Assembly (NCBI GenBank): GCA_050949705.1
Contig: JBMNGG010000003.1
Span: forward strand, 186,001-250,000
Direction of reading: 5' to 3'
From: JBMNGG01 sp050949705
Lineage (GTDB): Bacteria; Bacillota; Thermosediminibacteria; Thermosediminibacterales; Tepidanaerobacteraceae
Length of the DNA: 64,000 bases
Both the position numbers and the translations under genes were made by a program. The first letter of the stretch is position 1. Every line of letters starts with the position of its first letter. Below the pieces are notes generated by a model. The model did not search any database, was not told where the DNA came from, and was given only the letters and a program-made list of their open reading frames with translations. Of the stretch, positions 35,742 through 44,424 are shown piece by piece.

Positions 35742-36028
35742 AAAATCCCCGTCCTTTAATATAAAGGACGGGGATTAATCCGCGGTACCACCTTAATTTA
35801 TCGATATCTCACGATACCAACCTTATCAAGTACGTTGCTTAATTGCAATTATACTTTAGCACTATAACGGGTGCAGGTCCCCGGCTCAGTCTAATCGGTT
35901 ATCCCTTTCGGTGAGCAACTCTTGAGATGTATTCGGAAACGCTTCTCCTTGCTCCTCTCACCAACCGGCAGCTCTCTTTAAGGTTTAAACGTTCCTACTT
36001 CTTCTCAGTCAATGTTTTTAAAAATATT
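35742..36028 (-). promoter_or_regulatory. T-box riboswitch, probable tyrosine specifier
   Basis: On the minus strand: stem I with AAGTA opposite CCGAATACATC; GAA-UAC-A puts the specifier at 35929-35931, Tyr (the one-base-later register would be ACA, Thr). T-box AAGGTGGTACCGCGG at 35780-35794 and terminator stem AATCCCCGTCCTTTA (35744-35758) with 35762-35776, then T5. About 270 further bases to the lyase start hold only short inverted repeats (TATGCTAGCATA). Confidence 0.88.
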
Positions 36029-36034
36029 GAACCC

Positions 36035-36063
36035 ATTATACTCGGAAGTAAATACAATGTCAA
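36035..36063 (-). promoter_or_regulatory. promoter of the lyase T-box leader
   Basis: Minus strand TTGACA (36058-36063), 17 bases, TATAAT (36035-36040): full consensus. Confidence 0.85.
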
Positions 36064-36073
36064 GGGATTTTTT

Positions 36074-36107
36074 GTGAATATTTGGGGACGGTTCTTTTTT
36101 ATTCATT
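36074..36107 (+). repeat. REP-like repeat, family A copy
   Basis: TGAATATTTGGGGACGGTTC followed by a T-run and TATTCA; just upstream of the lyase promoter. Confidence 0.75.
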
Positions 36108-36182
36108 TCCTACTGATCTGATGGCATCCACCAGACATTTTTTTATCTGGCATAGCAAAAAATAAGTATATTTTTAAAATCA

Positions 36183-36246
36183 AGCAAAAGAAATTTAAAA
36201 AAAAGTTTCTTTTGCTATGCTATACTTTAATTGAGAAAGATTCTCA
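36183..36246 (+). promoter_or_regulatory. feo operon control region with Fur/DtxR-like operator
   Basis: AGCAAAAGAAA (36183-36193) and TTTCTTTTGCT (36206-36216) form an 11-bp inverted repeat; TATACT (36221-36226) is a possible -10; and the perfect palindrome TGAGAA-AGA-TTCTCA (36232-36246) lies where RNA polymerase would start. Such TGAGAA/TTCTCA palindromes are typical of iron-repressor operators before feo genes. Confidence 0.65.
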
Positions 36247-36274
36247 GTGTCATTTACACAAAGGAGGAAATAAG

Positions 36275-36490
36275 ATGTCATTATACCATGGAAACAAACG
36301 GTCAAAATACAAGGTAGTAAAACTACCGGATTCTCATTTGTTAAAGGTGTTGGGACTACGAAAGGGAACAGAGTTTACTCTTCAAACTAAGCATCCCTTT
36401 AAAGGCCCCGTTGTAGTAAAAGTAGGAAGTAGATGTATAGCCATAGATTATGATATAGCAAGGGATATTATCGTAGAGGAGGTTTCATAG
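36275..36490 (+). CDS. feoA: FeoA-domain protein
   Basis: 71 aa from ATG 36275 (AAAGGAGG seven bases upstream). A single SH3-like FeoA domain (LLKVLGLRKGTEFTLQ, then KVGSRCIAIDYDIARDIIV). FeoA assists FeoB in ferrous iron uptake. It ends one base before the feoB start. Confidence 0.88.
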   Translation: MSLYHGNKRSKYKVVKLPDSHLLKVLGLRKGTEFTLQTKHPFKGPVVVKVGSRCIAIDYDIARDIIVEEVS

Positions 36491-36491
36491 A

Positions 36492-38253
36492 TTGAGGTGC
36501 CATTCGTCACACCCTAATGAAAAAAATATAAGTGACGGGAAGATAAAGATACTACTCATGGGGAACCCCAATGTGGGAAAGAGTGTTATCTTCTCAAAAC
36601 TAACAGGAGTCCATGTAGATAGTTCTAACTATGCTGGCACCACTGTGGATTATACCATTGGTGATGTGAGCTTTGGAAGACAGCAAGGAGTTATGATAGA
36701 TGTGCCTGGAGTATACTCGATAGAGGCGACTTCCGAAGCTGAAAAGGTAGCGGTAGGGTTATTAGAAGAAGGCGCCGATGCTATCATCTGCGTATTGGAC
36801 GCTACACATTTAGAACGAAACCTAGATTTAGCTTTACAGTTAAAAGAATATCCCATCCCTGTAGTATATAGCTTAAATTTATTAGATGTTGCGAAAAGAC
36901 AAGGTATCAATATAGATGTAGCAAAACTATCGGAGGAATTGGGTGGCCCGGTTATCCCTACCGTTGCCATTAAAAACACCGGCTTAATGGATTTAATAAG
37001 AACCTCCATGAAACTTGCTAATGAAAAGGGTACTCCGGGACCAAAGCTTACTGATGAGAAAAGATGGCAGAAAACAAGGGATATTGTAGCTAAAGTTCAG
37101 ACTCAGGCAGAAAAAAAAGAAGTAACCTTTATTGAAGTGCTTGAAGATAAGACAATCCAACCCTGGCCTGGCCTGCCCCTCGCTTTCTCAGTCCTTGTCT
37201 TGTCTTTAGGTGTAGTCATAGGTGGGGGAAAGGCTTTAAGAGCCTTAATTCTTTTGCCATTAGTGAGAGATGTTATTCAACCTATGCTCAACAATATAGT
37301 TTCCCTATTTATACCTGCCGGCATTTTTAGAAATTTGTTAGTAGGAGAATTTGGAATTTTAGTTATCGGTATAGAGTGGCCTTTTGCTCTTATTTTGCCT
37401 TATGTATTATTATTTTATATCGTATTTTCCTTCTTAGAAGATAGTGGATATTTGCCGAGGATAGGTGTTTTAGCCGATGGAGTTTTTAGGCGCATGGGTA
37501 TTCAAGGAGGAAATATTATCCCCTTACTGCTTGGTTATGGTTGTGCAGTTCCTGCAATTTTAGGTAGTAGAGCTGCCAACACTTATAAAGAGAGGATAAT
37601 GGTAGCAGCCCTGGTTTCCTTTGCTATTCCCTGTGCATCACAAAGTGCTGCATTTATATCCCTCCTGGGTGATAGATCTATACCGGCTCTGATTTCTGTA
37701 TATTTACTTTCGCTAATCATGGGGATGTCAGTAGGTCTTATTATAAATAGAATTGTTCCTGGTAAAAGCCAGCCAATGCTTTTAGAAGTGCCTAATTTAT
37801 TATTGCCTGATAAAGATGCTTTTAAGAAAAAGATAAAGCTTAGAATGAAACATTTTTTACTGGATGCCGAAGGCCCCATGCTTGTGGGTATTGTAATAGC
37901 CTCGGTGATAGCGGAAACCGGCATATTAAATGAATTTAGTAAAACTAATTGAGCCCTTAGTAGAAGGATGGTTGGGATTACCTAGAGAAGCTAGCTTATC
38001 GTTACTACTTGGGATAATAAGAAGAGAATTAGCAGTATTGCCTTTATTGGAGCTGAATTTAAATACTTTGCAATTTATAGTAGGTTCAGTAATCGCTTTA
38101 TTTTACTTGCCATGCTTGTCTGTCTTTGCAGTGCTGTCAAAGGAATTTTCACTGAGAGTTGCCCTATTAATAGGATTAACTACCACAACTTCCGCATTTT
38201 TGTTTGGTGGGTTAATTAATAAACTAGGCAGTCTGATACTAGGAGTTTTATGA
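36492..38253 (+). pseudogene. feoB: ferrous iron transporter FeoB, one frameshift
   Basis: Start TTG 36492, nine bases after GAGGAGG. N-terminal G domain with GNPNVGKS (G1), DVPG (G3) and NLLD (G4), a short helical spacer, then the membrane Gate/core domains (LLGYGCAVPAILGSRA, ALVSFAIPCASQSAAF). At the four-A run near 37942-37945 the frame goes to NEFSKTN-stop, while the next frame continues as KLIEPLVEGWLGLPREASL to 38253 with the last Gate helices. One extra A explains it. If genuine, the pump loses its last ~100 residues. Confidence 0.9.
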
Positions 38254-38268
38254 TGGGAGAGGCTTGGT

Positions 38269-38835
38269 ATGATAGCAGCTTGCACAAAATGTATAGAAAG
38301 AAACTTTTCCAAAAGTAAATTTCTAATAAAGCTGTATGGGATATATTATAAAAACATAGTAAAAAACGAAGTAAAATTAGCAGGAATAAAAAACTCTGAT
38401 AAGGTATTGTGTATCGGTGGAGGGCCCATTCCCTCTACGGCTATAGAAGTTGCAAATCTAACGGATGCTCAAGTTCATGTAATAGATATGGATGGTAATG
38501 CGGTACAATGCGCTAGGAATTTAGTTAAGAGACTGGGATTACACCACAAAATTGTGGTAGACCAAGGCAGAGGAGAAGAAGTGGATATCACACCTTACAA
38601 CGTTATCCATGTGGCTTTACAGGTTACACCAAAAGAGGATGTTTTAGAGCATATATGGAGTAATTCCAAGGTGGGAGATAGGATAATAGTGCGTATGCCT
38701 AAGAAGGGATTAAGACCGTTTTATTCCAATGTAAGAGACAGCTTTTTAAAGAAGAATTCTAACTTCATTAAAAGCTGCTCTGCAATATTCAATCCCAATA
38801 CCATGGATAAAACCTTGCTCATGGTTAAAGGTTAG
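38269..38835 (+). CDS. nicotianamine-synthase-like class I methyltransferase
   Basis: 188 aa. Rossmann SAM-binding loop VLCIGGGPIPSTAIEVANL, whose GGGPIPST form matches the GSGPxPxT motif of nicotianamine/staphylopine-type aminobutanoyltransferases more than ordinary methyltransferases; VHVIDMDGNAVQCARNLVK is the following acidic strand. It lacks the extra domain of full NAS proteins. Located 15 bases after feoB, so a link to metal handling is likely. Alternatively it could methylate a lipid head group, given its downstream neighbours. Confidence 0.65.
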   Translation: MIAACTKCIERNFSKSKFLIKLYGIYYKNIVKNEVKLAGIKNSDKVLCIGGGPIPSTAIEVANLTDAQVHVIDMDGNAVQCARNLVKRLGLHHKIVVDQGRGEEVDITPYNVIHVALQVTPKEDVLEHIWSNSKVGDRIIVRMPKKGLRPFYSNVRDSFLKKNSNFIKSCSAIFNPNTMDKTLLMVKG

Positions 38836-38844
38836 AGGAATGCT

Positions 38845-39852
38845 ATGAAAAGATATTTAGAAGCAATACTTTATATTTTAGGCGCTCTGATGTTGGGGTA
38901 TATAGTGATAAGTTCTGACTGGATAGAAATGTTTAGTCATCTCAAATCTACTCCACCGAGAGCATTAATACTGTTGATGTTTTTTCAATGTATTACAATG
39001 CTCCTTATCAATATTCAATGGAAATCTTTGGCGAGGGAGATTAGTGAGGACATCTCTTTCTTAGATATATTCTTAATGAATGCTAAGGGAAATATATTGG
39101 ACAGCTTAACCCCTGGTGTAAAAATGGGTGGAGAGTTTGGAAGAATATTTACACTAAAAAACCGTGCAGATATAGGTTTAGCCAATGCTATCATAATCGT
39201 GGGGTTACAAAAGACCTTTAGTTTACTCAGTTTCTTGCTTTTAACCCTAGCAAGTTTAATTTGGTTTAGTTTGAGCCATGGTACTAGCTATAAATATTAT
39301 TTATATCTTTTTACCGCGGCAATCACAGCATTTCTGATGATATTTGCCGCTCTAATAATATTTTCCCTAAAGCCAGAGACTATTATTGGACTACTCGGCA
39401 AAATATTTAGAAGCTCAAAGATAAAGTTTAAGATTGATGAAAGCTTGAGAAATTATAGTAGTATACTTACGAGACTTTTTAGAAACAAAAGGCTTTTTTG
39501 CTCACAAATGTTCTTGGGAATCTTTATTTGGAGTTTTTATGCCTTTAAGCTGCAGGTCTTAATCAAAAGCTATAATATCCATATGGATTACATTTCCGTG
39601 GCAGCCATTACATTTCTCGCTTATGTAATGGGTATGATTCCACTTTTGCCTGGTGGTATAGGCAGTTTTGAAAGCTGTATGATATTACTTTTTAAGATCA
39701 CAGGAATCCCTATGGAAATGGGGGCTACCATCGCTATAGTATTTAGATTCATAACCTTTTGGTTTGAGTATATTTTAAGTAGTTTAATCGTAATTATGGC
39801 TAATATCCCTATAATTAGCAGAGGTGATAAAAGTGCTAAAGTCCAAATTTGA
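38845..39852 (+). CDS. flippase-like membrane protein (LPG synthase TM / UPF0104)
   Basis: 335 aa, about eight membrane helices. Signatures of the lysylphosphatidylglycerol-synthase transmembrane family: GNILDSLTPGVKMGGEFGR near residue 90-110 and MIPLLPGGIGSFE near residue 265. Family members (MprF membrane part, YbhN, AglD) are thought to move or bind lipids; there is no catalytic MprF domain here. Starts 9 bases after the methyltransferase and overlaps pssA. Confidence 0.85.
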   Translation: MKRYLEAILYILGALMLGYIVISSDWIEMFSHLKSTPPRALILLMFFQCITMLLINIQWKSLAREISEDISFLDIFLMNAKGNILDSLTPGVKMGGEFGRIFTLKNRADIGLANAIIIVGLQKTFSLLSFLLLTLASLIWFSLSHGTSYKYYLYLFTAAITAFLMIFAALIIFSLKPETIIGLLGKIFRSSKIKFKIDESLRNYSSILTRLFRNKRLFCSQMFLGIFIWSFYAFKLQVLIKSYNIHMDYISVAAITFLAYVMGMIPLLPGGIGSFESCMILLFKITGIPMEMGATIAIVFRFITFWFEYILSSLIVIMANIPIISRGDKSAKVQI

Positions 39853-40402
39853 GGAATTAAATATATCACATATACTACCTAATGCCATCACCTTTGCTAA
39901 TATGGCTTTAGGTGTTATTGCCGTATATCTAAGTATGGACGCCACCCCAGATAAAATAAAGATAGCCTCGATTCTAATCTTGATAGCAGGGGCTGCAGAT
40001 AAACTAGATGGATTTGTTGCAAGAAGATTGGGGTCTACCAGTAACTTTGGAAAGGAGTTAGACTCTCTTTGTGACTTGGTTTCCTTTGGTGTTGCTCCGA
40101 CACTGGTGTGGTGGAATATGAGCATAAACCAATTGGGCATTACAATTGCCCTAGTATCCTTGCTTTATATTAGTGCCGGTGCATTTAGACTGGCAAGGTT
40201 TAATACTAACGAGGACAAGCAGTATATTGTGGGATTACCCATAACCATAGCAGGTATGGTTATAGCTGGAAAGCACCTTTTAGATATTAGTTATAGATTA
40301 AAACTTATCAACAATGGTATTTTTAACGGTGAAAATCTGGTCATTGCGCTTTTATTATCCATTATGATGGTTAGTAATTTTAAGACAAAAAAGCCTTTAT
40401 AA
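39833..40402 (+). CDS. pssA: CDP-diacylglycerol-serine O-phosphatidyltransferase
   Basis: 189 aa from GTG 39833 (AGAGGTG upstream), overlapping the preceding gene by 20 bases. The CDP-alcohol phosphotransferase motif DGx2ARx8Gx3Dx3D is complete: DGFVARRLGSTS, then G, D and D in FGKELDSLCD. Six membrane helices. Makes phosphatidylserine from CDP-DAG. Its presence at the end of an iron-uptake run without a decarboxylase nearby is unusual. Converges on and overlaps the AraC gene by 6 bases. Confidence 0.88.
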   Translation: MLKSKFEELNISHILPNAITFANMALGVIAVYLSMDATPDKIKIASILILIAGAADKLDGFVARRLGSTSNFGKELDSLCDLVSFGVAPTLVWWNMSINQLGITIALVSLLYISAGAFRLARFNTNEDKQYIVGLPITIAGMVIAGKHLLDISYRLKLINNGIFNGENLVIALLLSIMMVSNFKTKKPL

Positions 40403-41083
40403 CGCTTTATCCGATGAATGTCTCGTTTCACCATATATTTTTCTATATTGATTAGGGGTCATACCTTCAAATCCGCTAAATACAGTGGAAAAATAGCTTT
40501 GGCTATTGAAACCACATTCCACAGTTATATCTAGTATGGAAAGATTGGTTTTAGCCAGTAACTCTTTAGCTTTTTCTATTTTCAATTTATTAACATGGTG
40601 GGAAAAGCTATTGCCAATACATTTTGAAAACAGATTAGAAAGGTGACTCTTACTTATATGGATGGCATTAGCTACTTCTTCTAAACTAAGTTCCTTGTCT
40701 AGATTACTTTTTATATAATCAAGTGCGTCGTTGATAATGGGGTTATTGATTCGAAAAAGATGATCATGGATAAATGTTATATATTGGTCAATCATCTCTT
40801 CACCCAAAAGGATTACATCCTCAAGAGTAGCTTGTTCCTCTATTTGTTTCATAAGCTTGTTTCGCATGTTCATCAGCATGTTAAGACATACAAGTCCCTT
40901 TCTACTACTAGTAAAGATTATGCTGTTTAAGGAAATAAAATAGTTTTTCATATACCTCAATTTAGCTTGAGGATTTAAATCTTGGCCTTTGATAGTGCTT
41001 ACAATTTGTTTATAAACTTGTTGAGCATCATCTTGAGCCCCAATATTGATGAAATGTAGTAATTTATCTTCTAAAGAAACCAT
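40397..41083 (-). CDS. AraC-family transcriptional regulator
   Basis: 228 aa from ATG 41083 (AGGGAGG upstream); the longer frame to 41113 lacks a site. Two HTH motifs in the C-terminal ~100 residues (SLEEVANAIHISKSHLSNLF and VECGFNSQSYFSTVFSGFEG with MTPNQYRK). The N-terminal ~120 residues are helical and without a recognised ligand domain. It may control the convergent feo-pssA cluster, but there is no direct evidence. Confidence 0.85.
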   Translation of the reverse strand: MVSLEDKLLHFINIGAQDDAQQVYKQIVSTIKGQDLNPQAKLRYMKNYFISLNSIIFTSSRKGLVCLNMLMNMRNKLMKQIEEQATLEDVILLGEEMIDQYITFIHDHLFRINNPIINDALDYIKSNLDKELSLEEVANAIHISKSHLSNLFSKCIGNSFSHHVNKLKIEKAKELLAKTNLSILDITVECGFNSQSYFSTVFSGFEGMTPNQYRKIYGETRHSSDKAL

Positions 41084-41170
41084 AATGCGCCTCCCTAATC
41101 TATGCGGCTTCATTGAAAACGAATATCAATACCTTAATTATATCAGTTGTTTATAAAACATGCTAGTACA

Positions 41171-41248
41171 ATGAATATTTGGGGACGGTTCTTTATTATT
41201 CATTTCGTGTTGCACATGATTATTTCGGGACGGTTCTTTTTTATTCAT
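41171..41248 (+). repeat. two REP-like repeats, family A
   Basis: Copies at about 41171-41203 (TGAATATTTGGGGACGGTTC) and 41218-41248 (TTATTTCGGGACGGTTC), both ending TATTCAT, in the otherwise gene-free stretch 41084-41691. Confidence 0.75.
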
Positions 41249-41330
41249 CTGGTGTTACATGCCAGATTAAATGAATAGAGAAAGCAATCGAACAACCATG
41301 TGCCAACACTTAACATAAACTTATAGCAGT

Positions 41331-41371
41331 CACAAACACCTTCCGGGATGAAAATCGGAAGGTGTTTGTTT
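41331..41371. repeat. terminator-like palindromic repeat, family C copy 3
   Basis: ACAAACACCTTCCG/CGGAAGGTGTTTGT perfect inverted repeat, preceded by AACTTATAGCAGTC as in copy 1. Confidence 0.7.
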
Positions 41372-41691
41372 ATGCTGGATAAGGCCTTTATGAGTATAAG
41401 TCTATGAGAGAGTATTTTGTTGGCTGTTTTCTTTAAAATATGTGCAAAAAGCGGACTAGCAAAGCTAGCCCCTACCATATGTGGTTGGGTATACCTGTGG
41501 CTCACTCTAAATGCCTTATCATTTATTTTATGCTCAGGATGAGGCTTCTGTTGATCGGTATGGCAGTTTCATGGCTAAGTATGACTGTTTGATAATTAAA
41601 ATGACCAAGTATTTTTATCTTAAAATCAGAATTTGATATAATATAACTAACTATTAATTGCCTTTTCTTACTAAAATAAAGGGGTGATTTC

Positions 41692-42201
41692 TTGAAACGT
41701 ATTGAGGTTGTCTTAGGTGATATTACAAAGGTGAGTGTGGATGCCATTGTGAACGCAGCAAATAATACATTGCTGGGGGGTGGGGGAGTAGATGGCGCCA
41801 TACATCGAGCAGCTGGACCCGAGCTTCTTGAAGAATGTCGTCAATTAAATGGTTGTGAAACTGGAAAAGCAAAAATTACAAAAGGTTACAAGCTGCCCGC
41901 AAAATATGTTATACATACTGTGGGACCTATCTGGCGCGGCGGTAACGCTAACGAGGATGAGTTGCTTGCCTCATGCTATCGAAATTCCCTTCAGCTTGCA
42001 GTAGAAAATAGTATAAAAACAATTGCATTTCCATCTATAAGTACTGGTGTATATAGATTTCCAGTAAAGCGTGCCGCTAAAATTGCCATGTTTGAAATTT
42101 CTCGATTTTTAAATGAAATCGACAGTATTGAAAAAGTTCTTATGGTTTGCTTTGATAAAGGTACCATGGACGCATATTCACAGGCCTTGTCGCAAATCTA
42201 G
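41692..42201 (+). CDS. macrodomain protein (ADP-ribose / O-acetyl-ADP-ribose hydrolase type)
   Basis: 169 aa, a stand-alone MacroD-type domain: GDITKVSVDAIVNAANNTLL, GGGGVDGAIHRAAGPEL, and SISTGVYRFP near residue 105-115. The NAAN...GGGVDGAI loop contains the catalytic Asn/Asp/Gly set of the O-acetyl-ADP-ribose deacetylase branch. TTG start after GGGGTGA. A solitary gene between repeats, without an associated ADP-ribosyltransferase nearby. Confidence 0.88.
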   Translation: MKRIEVVLGDITKVSVDAIVNAANNTLLGGGGVDGAIHRAAGPELLEECRQLNGCETGKAKITKGYKLPAKYVIHTVGPIWRGGNANEDELLASCYRNSLQLAVENSIKTIAFPSISTGVYRFPVKRAAKIAMFEISRFLNEIDSIEKVLMVCFDKGTMDAYSQALSQI

Positions 42202-42249
42202 AAATTCAGAGGCATTGGCCCCTAATATATTATATTAACTTAAGTAATT

Positions 42250-42290
42250 ACAAACACCTCTTGGCAGGTTATAGCCGAGAGGTGTCTTTA
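42250..42290. repeat. terminator-like palindromic repeat, family C copy 4
   Basis: ACAAACACCTCTTGGC and GCCGAGAGGTGTCTTTA; acts as a likely terminator of the macrodomain gene. Confidence 0.6.
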
Positions 42291-42363
42291 TTATTGTGGT
42301 TTATAATTGGTAAATGGGGGAAAAATAAACACTGAAAAAAATACTTAATTTTAAGGAGGCCCC

Positions 42364-44301
42364 ATGATGAAATATCCAAAACTTTATGAGCCTGCAGCCA
42401 TCGGCTCTTTGAATTTAAAGAACCGAATTGTTTTATCACCTCTGCATACCAATTTTACTGTTGATAATAAGTATACTGAAAAGTATATCGAATATTACAT
42501 GGAAAGAGCAAAAGGCGGCGTCGGTTTGATTATCTCTGCTCATGTGATGGCAGAAATAGATGTTGATCCATATCCTATTACTTTCGGTTATCCCACCCTT
42601 GATTCCACCAGTGAAATAAAGTATTTTGCGGAGCTTACAGAAGGTGTTCACCAATATGGAGCGAAAATAGCCATCGAACTTTCACCCGGTACGGGTAGAT
42701 TGGCAGATGAAATTATAGAAGGAGAGCCACCGGTAGGCCCTTCGGAAATACCGCTTCTGACAATGCCAGATGTAAAGACTCGCGAACTTACACGAGAAGA
42801 AATTAAACAACTGGTAGAGTCTTATGGAAGAGCTGCTGGATTTGCCAAACAGGCAGGTTTTGATGCTATTTATGTTCACTTTATGGCATATTTAGGCGAT
42901 CAATTTCTTTCTTCTTGTTGGAACCACAGGCAGGATGAATATGGTGGAAGCCTTGAAAACCGAATGAGATTTCTTGTAGAGTGTATTGAAAGCGCCCGCT
43001 CTAGCGTAGGAGAAGACTTTCCTTTAATAGTGGGTCTTGCTTTAGACCATGGTTTTCCGGGGGGTAGGGAATTGAACGAAACTATAGAAATTGCTAAAAA
43101 GCTTGAGTCACTTAAAATTGATGCCCTACACTTAAGGCGGGGTAGTTATGATGCTATGAATCTTATCGTTCCAACGGTTTATATGAAGGAGGGCACATCG
43201 GTTGACTATGCTTATGAAGTTAAAAAATCAGTAAACATCCCTATTATAGTTGATGGTAACCTATCAGATTTAAGTTATTGTGAGAGTATTTTAGAAGAGG
43301 GGAAAACTGATTTCATAGGAATGGGTCGACCATTTATAACTGACCCTCATTGGCCAAATAAAGCAAGAGCTGGTAAAGATGAGGAGATACTTCCATGTAT
43401 TCGCTGTATGCAGTGCATCAATAGAGTATTTTTTGCGAGATATTCTGCCTGCAGTGTGAATCCTCAATATGGCCGCGAGTATGAGGGGCAACTTCAACCA
43501 ACATCTAAAGCAAAGCAAGTGCTTATAGCAGGGGGAGGACCAGCAGGGCTGACAGCTGCCAAGTTTTTGGCTGAAAAGGGTCATAATGTAACACTTGTAG
43601 AAAAGAGCAACAAGCTTGGAGGCCATCTGTTAGAAGCCGCAGTGCCTGCTTATAAAAAAGAGACAGATGGGTATCTAGAGTGGCTCATAAGGCAGGTGAA
43701 AAAGCCCAATATAGAAATAAGACTAGGCACTGAGGTTACGCCGGATTTTGTGCTAAATATCAAGCCAGATGCAGTTGTCGTTTGCACCGGTTCAGTACCG
43801 CAATTGCCGCAGGTTCCTGGAATTGACAGTGAAAATGTAAAGATTGCAACAAAACTCTTAGAAAATTACACAGATGTAGCAGATAATATAGTAATTGTAG
43901 GGGCAGGGTTAGTAGGCTGTGAAATGGCCTTGTTCCTTAAAGAGAAGGGTAAGAACAATATAACTTTAATTGATATACTGCCTGAAATTGCCTATGATGT
44001 AATTTATGTGGCAAAGCCTTCTCTTTTAGGAGAGCTTGAGCAAAAAGGCATCAAGGGTAGACCAGGGTTAAAATTAAAAGAAGTCACATCTACAGGAATT
44101 ATAGTTGAAGATATTAAGGGAAATACTGAAAATATCGATGCAAATACAGTAATTCTTGCTACTGGATTAGAAGCAGATGACAATCTGTACGACAATTTAC
44201 AAGATAAGGTGAATGAAATTTACAAGATAGGTGACTGTATAAGCCCCCGTAAATTTATAGATGCGGTACACGAAGCCTATGCAATAGCGAAAATTATATA
44301 A
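42364..44301 (+). CDS. NADH:flavin oxidoreductase of the 2,4-dienoyl-CoA reductase type
   Basis: 645 aa. N-terminal old-yellow-enzyme TIM barrel (residues 1-330; FMN), an iron-sulfur motif C-x2-C-x2-C-x11-C (CIRCMQCINR to SACSVNP), then FAD-binding GGGPAGLTAAKFLAEKGH and NAD-binding VGAGLVGCEMALFLKEKGK. This architecture is shared by 2,4-dienoyl-CoA reductase, trimethylamine dehydrogenase and bile-acid or enoate reductases in Clostridia. The substrate cannot be told. ATG at 42364 or 42367, with AAGGAGGC upstream. Confidence 0.88.
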   Translation: MMKYPKLYEPAAIGSLNLKNRIVLSPLHTNFTVDNKYTEKYIEYYMERAKGGVGLIISAHVMAEIDVDPYPITFGYPTLDSTSEIKYFAELTEGVHQYGAKIAIELSPGTGRLADEIIEGEPPVGPSEIPLLTMPDVKTRELTREEIKQLVESYGRAAGFAKQAGFDAIYVHFMAYLGDQFLSSCWNHRQDEYGGSLENRMRFLVECIESARSSVGEDFPLIVGLALDHGFPGGRELNETIEIAKKLESLKIDALHLRRGSYDAMNLIVPTVYMKEGTSVDYAYEVKKSVNIPIIVDGNLSDLSYCESILEEGKTDFIGMGRPFITDPHWPNKARAGKDEEILPCIRCMQCINRVFFARYSACSVNPQYGREYEGQLQPTSKAKQVLIAGGGPAGLTAAKFLAEKGHNVTLVEKSNKLGGHLLEAAVPAYKKETDGYLEWLIRQVKKPNIEIRLGTEVTPDFVLNIKPDAVVVCTGSVPQLPQVPGIDSENVKIATKLLENYTDVADNIVIVGAGLVGCEMALFLKEKGKNNITLIDILPEIAYDVIYVAKPSLLGELEQKGIKGRPGLKLKEVTSTGIIVEDIKGNTENIDANTVILATGLEADDNLYDNLQDKVNEIYKIGDCISPRKFIDAVHEAYAIAKII

Positions 44302-44348
44302 AAAGATGACACTCGTAAAATATAAGTCTCTGAGTCCCTATTATAGCT

Positions 44349-44424
44349 TATAAAGCTCTGCTTAGCAGCCATCCTGAGACGAGTGGGATTTTTTAGATCC
44401 TTCGCTTCACTCAGGATGACAGTT
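44349..44424. repeat. dispersed repeat family D copy
   Basis: TATAAAGCTCTGCTTAGCAG then CATCCTGAG and an inverted CTCAGGATGACAG. The rest of the gap 44302-44922 shows no convincing gene. Confidence 0.6.
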
